This document shows positions 59,313 to 64,000 of a DNA stretch of 64,000 nt, piece after piece. The notes beneath the pieces are model-generated. The model worked only from the letters and a program-made list of their open reading frames with translations. It had not been told where the DNA came from and made no database searches. The stretch lies in the NCBI GenBank assembly GCA_013115135.1, contig JABANP010000009.1, positions 62,001-126,000 of the forward strand. Reading direction: 5' to 3'. The translations under genes and the position numbers were made by a program. The stretch comes from Perkinsus olseni. Lineage: Eukaryota > Perkinsozoa > Perkinsida > Perkinsidae. Numbering within the stretch: position 1 is the stretch's first letter; every line of letters starts with the position of its first letter.

Positions 59313-60566
59313 CTATTCTATCAAGGTTGAGATGGCCTCATGTATACCGCAGATTGACCCTATGACCGAGATGATGAGGAGAATCGTGAGACCTGCAACT
59401 TTAATCATGATACGTCCGGAGCGTTCTTTCGAAGGCCCGAACAGGAAGAGACGGATATAAAATATCGAGGGATAGAAGTTGTGAATAAGGGAATAACAAA
59501 CAGAACCAAGAAGGCCTACAAGACCTTGGAAGTTCGGGACAAAGATGGCAATGATAACAGTGAAAGCGACCAAGCCACTTCGGACAAGACACGACCTGAC
59601 TATCTGATCTTCTCTGATTCGAAGCGCAACTTCGAGAATGCGACTTGTGGGATTCAACATAACAGCATAGTGAGTGATGCACAACAACAAAATGCTACAT
59701 ATACAGAGATAAGCCGCGGGGCCGTATGTAGCGCTACTCTCTGTGACGGCGTCAATGATATTCTGAAACTTCGAGAGAGATGTACCCCAACCGACATAGC
59801 CAGATAATGAAACCAAAAAATAGACAAGACCAATGACACTGACTCCCCAATAGATAACACAACGGCGGGCTGCCGGATACTTCATATCGTGCAGCACAGT
59901 AGTACTCGCGCACGTGACAGCGAACGCGAGCGTCATGCTCGCAAAGGACATCCCCAGCCCCAAAGCGCTCGGAGGATACGGTCTGTAAACAGCATCATGC
60001 TGAGTATTGTTATCCGCGACCCGAGCAAATCCCGCGTAGATGAGGGACAGCAGGAGGACAACCACCGAAGCCACGCCCACTGTGCTACTGATGTAGCCAA
60101 TGTGTTTCATATTGGGTAACCATGAGATGGGTAGAAGTATACCTGCCCAGATTAGTACCCAGTACTCCTGGGCAATGCCGTTATAAAGTTTATAAGAATT
60201 CTGACCAAGAAGTAGCATAAGTAAACAACACGTGCCGAGCAAAGCACCGTTCACTCCGAATGCAACCGCGGCGACCCCCCAGCGGCCAAAAGCATCCATA
60301 CCGATATCCTCGTAACTCCGGGTATCTGGCTTCATACAGGCACGCAACAATTGAGTATACAGCATGCCCACGATGCCACTAAAGATGAGAAGGGCGAAGC
60401 CGAAAGTGTAGCCGGCATCGGCTATCGCCCTTGGGAGGCTGAGCATACCAACACCGATACCAGTTAGCGCTATGTTGGCCACGGCAGAGATGTTGGACTG
60501 CCCACCAGAAGCTGTTAGCTCGACCTTGATACTGCCCGATGTGTCGCTCGGTGGTCTTATTGACAT
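59313..60566 (-). CDS. AAAP-family amino-acid transporter (copy 2)
   Basis: An intact, intronless frame of about 417 residues; an in-frame ATG at 60638 would add 24. I prefer 60566 because MSIRPPSDTSGSIKVELT aligns with the start of copy 1. Signatures: ALTGIGVGMLSLPRAIADAG, QLLRACMKPDTRSYEDIGMD, ILLPISWLPNMKHIGYIS, CASTTVLHDMKYPAARRC, VGWGTSLSKFQNIIDA and GLVGLLGSVCYSLIHNFYPS, with about 11 hydrophobic segments. The substrate cannot be told from sequence; the family imports or exports neutral amino acids at the plasma membrane or vacuole. It has no frame break, unlike copy 1. Confidence 0.92.
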   Translation of the reverse strand: MSIRPPSDTSGSIKVELTASGGQSNISAVANIALTGIGVGMLSLPRAIADAGYTFGFALLIFSGIVGMLYTQLLRACMKPDTRSYEDIGMDAFGRWGVAAVAFGVNGALLGTCCLLMLLLGQNSYKLYNGIAQEYWVLIWAGILLPISWLPNMKHIGYISSTVGVASVVVLLLSLIYAGFARVADNNTQHDAVYRPYPPSALGLGMSFASMTLAFAVTCASTTVLHDMKYPAARRCVIYWGVSVIGLVYFLVSLSGYVGWGTSLSKFQNIIDAVTESSATYGPAAYLCICSILLLCITHYAVMLNPTSRILEVALRIREDQIVRSCLVRSGLVAFTVIIAIFVPNFQGLVGLLGSVCYSLIHNFYPSIFYIRLFLFGPSKERSGRIMIKVAGLTILLIISVIGSICGIHEAISTLIE

Positions 60567-61013
60567 AATGATTCGAAAGAGGTCCGGAACAACTGCCGGG
60601 GAGATCCCTCGTTGAACAACAGCCCAAGATATCAGCATCCCTATGGATGTAGTGATGAATCGATCGCACCCTTAACGACGGAAAGCGGGGTGGCAAACCC
60701 GGTGCGAGATAAGAATCCTACTCTAGGATGATCAATCTTCTCAACGAGTCAACAGTTGATGAGCTACGGTGAAGCTCTCTCCACAATAGGATAGACTAAA
60801 CCAGGCGAGCTCAAATGGGATACCATACTCTGAGACTCAACATCGGGGAACGATATAGCTACAAGCACGGACACATGACGATTGTACTCATGGGGAAACT
60901 CTGCCATGGTGGAACGGGACCGGTTAATGCTTCCGAGAGCACCAAGAGACCTGCCGCGATAGGATGAAACCTACGAGACGGTTCAAAATGCCTGAATGAC
61001 TCGTATCCTGCAA
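60567..61013. other. Spacer between transporter and Hint gene
   Basis: No supported gene on either strand. Confidence 0.4.
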
Positions 61014-62520
61014 CTATACAGGGACCATTCTTGGCGGAAATCGAAAGTGTCCGATAACCCACCATCTTTGGTTGGGGCTCAATGACAGCCATTCAAACCA
61101 AGTCGTCAATCTCAGTAGAGGATAAGCAATTGAATCAACGACCGAGTGGGATACCACCCACGCTGCGCGTTCTGGAAGTGCGTAACTGGAAACACGCTGG
61201 GTATCCGCGTAGCAGCTCGGGAGTATTCCAAGGACAGCGCTGGTGCCGAATTATGTACGACGTTTTGTATACCTCTTACCTTGAAACAAATACACCATCC
61301 ACAACAAGTTCTCCTGCGTCGGTCAAGGGTGCATACAAACCCTGCTGGTTCCGAGAAATTTGGATGTCAACTGAGGGTGTTCATGTCCGTGAAACAAGCT
61401 GCCGTTTACTTATGCGAGAGATGGTTGCCTCTGAGGCCGCCTCGGCCACGATCGAGTCCCCGATGCTGAGCTCCGCAGCTCGACGGAAGTCGTTTTTCCG
61501 AAGCCGATGCGGACTAGGTGGTCCATTGAGATACGCAGCTTTCTCCCATCAACAGTTGATAGTGCGATCTGAGAACAGCACTCGGACGCGCGTCGCAGTT
61601 TACATCTGCGCTGATCGGATCCGAGGGCGAGAGGCCTTAGACGACCTTCTTCACCGAATAATCTTCAGCTCAGTCTTGCTGCTTCCCGTACATAGTGCAT
61701 CATCGCCGCAGGGTCTCTGTGGATCCAGCCCACCACGGTTGTCGTCGCCATGCTAGGTCCAAGCACAATCTCGTCACCAACGACGACCTCCGACAGTGGC
61801 TTTCGGGAGGCAACTAAGAGAACTTCAGAATACCTGGTAACTTTACAAAGCCCTGCGCGAGGGTACTATGCGAGAATAACCGGATGAGATCAACAACAGC
61901 TCGTCACCGGCCCAAAGCATACCGTTGTCTGACCAGACCGGCACGACTGAATCTCCAGGAAAACAGGCTGGGCGGCACAGCGAACCATACTCGTCCACCT
62001 GGACAGAGAATGAGGTGTAGCCCGGCCACTTCAATAAGACACGCACGAAATCCAAGACCACACGGTCAAGCCTCGGACTCCGAGGCTTGACCGAGGCTCG
62101 GAGCTCGCTGCTCCTTACTACCAACAATTGGCCGAGAAGGTTGAGGAGTTTCGCACCATATTTTGAGCGGGCCTTGAATCTCCGCTGTCGACAAAGGAGG
62201 AGTGCGTTGATCTCGACACGACACTCCCGAGAGCCTGAGGCCGGGCTGCTTCGAAACATGGCAGTCCTCGATGATCCAACTTCTTAAGAACCCGAAACAA
62301 AGATGACAAGTGACGAGCGGACTCGTGATACCCCTGGGTAGCGCGAACCCGGGCCTACAAAATTTTCGGTGATCTTCCGGGAGGAATGTAGTGTGATGTA
62401 GCTCTCCACACTTCTTCTCCTGGAGCAAGCCGCAGAGACAGTACGACACGAACGGGTCCACATCGTGATGTCCTTGGGTATCCAAATCAAGGTCAGTATC
62501 GCAGTAGACATCCACCGAAT
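61014..62520 (-). CDS. Hedgehog-type Hint (hog) domain protein, 3' part
   Basis: The autoprocessing module of hedgehog proteins and relatives. Exons from 62520 downward give DVYCDTDLDLDTQGHHDVDP and a Cys-containing segment, then the Hint start ACFPGDSVVPVW (catalytic Cys). Next: RKPLSEVVVGDEIVLGP, TTTVVGWIHRD, YIALSTVDGRKLRISMDHLV, AAELSIGDSIVAEAA, QGLYAPLTDAGELVVDGV, then SYALPERAAW, RLTTWFEWLSLS and a stop at 61014. Order and spacing match hog Hint: C-F-P-G-D, two -GD- turns, DHL, and the G-YAPLT-G-VVDGV-SYA end. Introns are 40-90 nt. One -1 break (or a 44-nt intron) lies at an A5 run, 61493-61497. The 5' end, including any secreted leader, lies upstream and is not defined. Confidence 0.8.
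62063..62093. repeat. Perfect 15-bp inverted repeat, 1-nt centre
   Basis: CGGTCAAGCCTCGGA is followed by C and then TCCGAGGCTTGACCG, its exact reverse complement. It lies in an intron or a weakly defined exon of the Hint gene. Confidence 0.9.
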
Positions 62521-64000
62521 CTGCGAACGTACGCAGATCACCCTCCCACGGACTCTCTGGCAGAGAGTCCTACGGCCCGAGTCTCTCAGCCTGAGAGCCT
62601 ACGGAATCCGAAATGCATCTGTAGCTAGACTTGACGCACACTATGTGCCCCACGGAGCCTCGTGACGGGAGACATCCTCCAGTGAGGTTCAAAAGTCCTA
62701 GCTGACTCTAAGGCGCGGCCACGAGGAGGGTTAAGCCGATCTAGGAAAGAAATCCGAGGGAGACGAATCTCTGGATGGTTTCCGCGTCATGAAACTCGTC
62801 GTGAGGTTGACGAGCTTCCCGAGAGCGCATAGGGCCCATGCAATGGGATGAACCGAGGACGAAGCAATTGTCAGAGGTGTAAAGCTGACCCCAGACTTAT
62901 TACCAAGCTCACTCCACTCGGATTTCGATGGATACAATGGCTAGTACGACGTGCAGAATTCGCATCCCACACTCCGGGGCCCGCAGCGCGGGTCTTGCCC
63001 GTGCGAATCCGCAGTTTTTCCGCCGCCACTCACTGAGCTCACGGAGTTCGCGCCTTATGGGAACTGGTGAGTAGGGTCAGGAGACACGATTGGGTGCGCG
63101 TAAAATACACGCGAAAAGGAATGGAGAGTGATACATGGCCCTGGGGACTCACCCACCGGGTGACACCCAGGGATGGATGCCGCGTTCAGAGGATCCATGG
63201 TCATCGTTTTCGAGTTGGCTCAGCCAACTTGGCTGGGAGACGGGCCACACTCGGCTGCGTGATGACAGCCTATCCTGGGTGGGAGGTCATCCGGTAATGT
63301 GATCGCGGAACAGGCTTGCCTTTGGAGAGGGCCTGAGAGTCCAGCGGAACCGGCCCACTGCGACCCGCTCAGTCTGCAGTTGACGAGCCTCGGTCGCAGA
63401 GGTCGGCTCAGCGAGCAGGCCACTTCCTGCTGGGACAGTCCTAGAGTCTTGTTCCCTGTAATACTCACCACTAACATGGACTACTTCTTGGAGTGCACAC
63501 ACGAATGGCCAGCTCACGTGCAATGTCCAACCCGTTTCGGACATTCTCGACTCATGAACGGAGCCATCCGTGGGGCTCGTATTCGCAGTCGGCTAACGGG
63601 AGGCGAAGCGCAACGTGTGCTCGTGTCAAGCACTATGGCCATGCTATGGCGTACTCATATCTTCACCAGCGTGTCTCATCGAAAAAGGATGGTATTATAC
63701 ATCTTGGAGATTTTGCAAATTCCTGGTGATGAAGGATACTCCATTTACCCTCGGGAAGAATAGTCATGATTCTTCCCGAGTATGTATGTGCAGATTATAC
63801 CGTCGAGTACGTCTGATTCCTAATCTGTGATACAAGAATCTATTGCCAACACAGAAGCGCGGAAAAATTGTTCGCGAACCTGATGTGAGGAAAGGAACGC
63901 ATCTTGTCTTCCCCAAACGTTCCCAGCGATTTTCACGCGTGAGAATGACCCACTGTCCAGGGTCACGCTGATACGCACGTCTAAAATCGATTCCGGATAC
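62521..64000. other. Unassigned end region with hairpins
   Basis: It probably contains upstream exons or the promoter of the Hint gene, but none could be defined. Two more inverted repeats with a single-base centre occur: GGACTCTCTG/CAGAGAGTCC at 62550-62570 and CTCTCAG/CTGAGAG at 62583-62597. The plus-strand frame at 63299-63763 has no recognised family. Confidence 0.4.
63750..63780. repeat. Perfect 12-bp inverted repeat, 7-nt loop
   Basis: CTCGGGAAGAAT at 63750-63761 pairs exactly with ATTCTTCCCGAG at 63769-63780 across AGTCATG. It is a strong potential hairpin. No gene end is defined next to it, so a terminator role is only possible. Confidence 0.85.

Overview
The window is nuclear DNA from a protist, most likely an alveolate of the perkinsid/dinoflagellate kind. 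The reasons are a full set of ciliary genes (axonemal dynein heavy chain, MAK/ICK-type kinase), dense GT-AG introns mostly 40-60 nt long, GC-rich coding exons, standard stop codons and a hedgehog-type Hint domain. No bacterial operons, complete tRNA or rRNA genes, CRISPR arrays or insertion sequences were seen. Every gene model below was spliced by eye, so exon ends are inferences.

Layout. From 3 to 12.8 kb, minus strand: GH35 beta-galactosidase, a Mrp/Ind1-type Fe-S P-loop ATPase, a lysine-type D-3-phosphoglycerate dehydrogenase, the SUMO conjugase UBC9 and uridine kinase. From 13.1 to 18.4 kb, plus strand: a zinc-ribbon protein with a long disordered tail and an Arg/Ser-rich protein. From 18.7 to 19.2 kb: a 22-bp minisatellite. 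From 19.65 to about 36 kb, minus strand: one axonemal dynein heavy chain with more than 30 introns. Then, still minus, come a HEMK2-type release-factor methyltransferase, two or three unassigned genes (37.6-44.4 kb) and an RCK-family kinase with a Gln/His repeat tail. From 47.2 to 57.4 kb, mostly plus: ribosomal protein eL21, an acidic CxxC protein (minus), a possible lipid-droplet-like protein, a DUF723-like domain gene, an unassigned gene, SAP18 and a TMEM62-like membrane metallophosphatase. From 57.5 to 62.5 kb, minus: two tandem AAAP amino-acid transporters and a hedgehog-type Hint protein.

The oddest property of the window is that many clearly conserved proteins can only be read by skipping one extra base. 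About fifteen firm and seven weaker +1 slips occur, and about five more are -1 or +2. They fall inside motifs such as the dynein AAA2 P-loop. They show no shared slip sequence and many touch short homopolymers, so insertion errors in the assembly are the leading explanation. Pervasive recoding is not excluded from the sequence alone.

Other points worth attention are the Hint gene, the DUF723-like gene, a UBC9 intron that looks like an antisense tRNA fragment flanked by a GTAT duplication, the high frequency of exons that restart with GT after an intron, and a 132-bp higher-order repeat inside the minisatellite.
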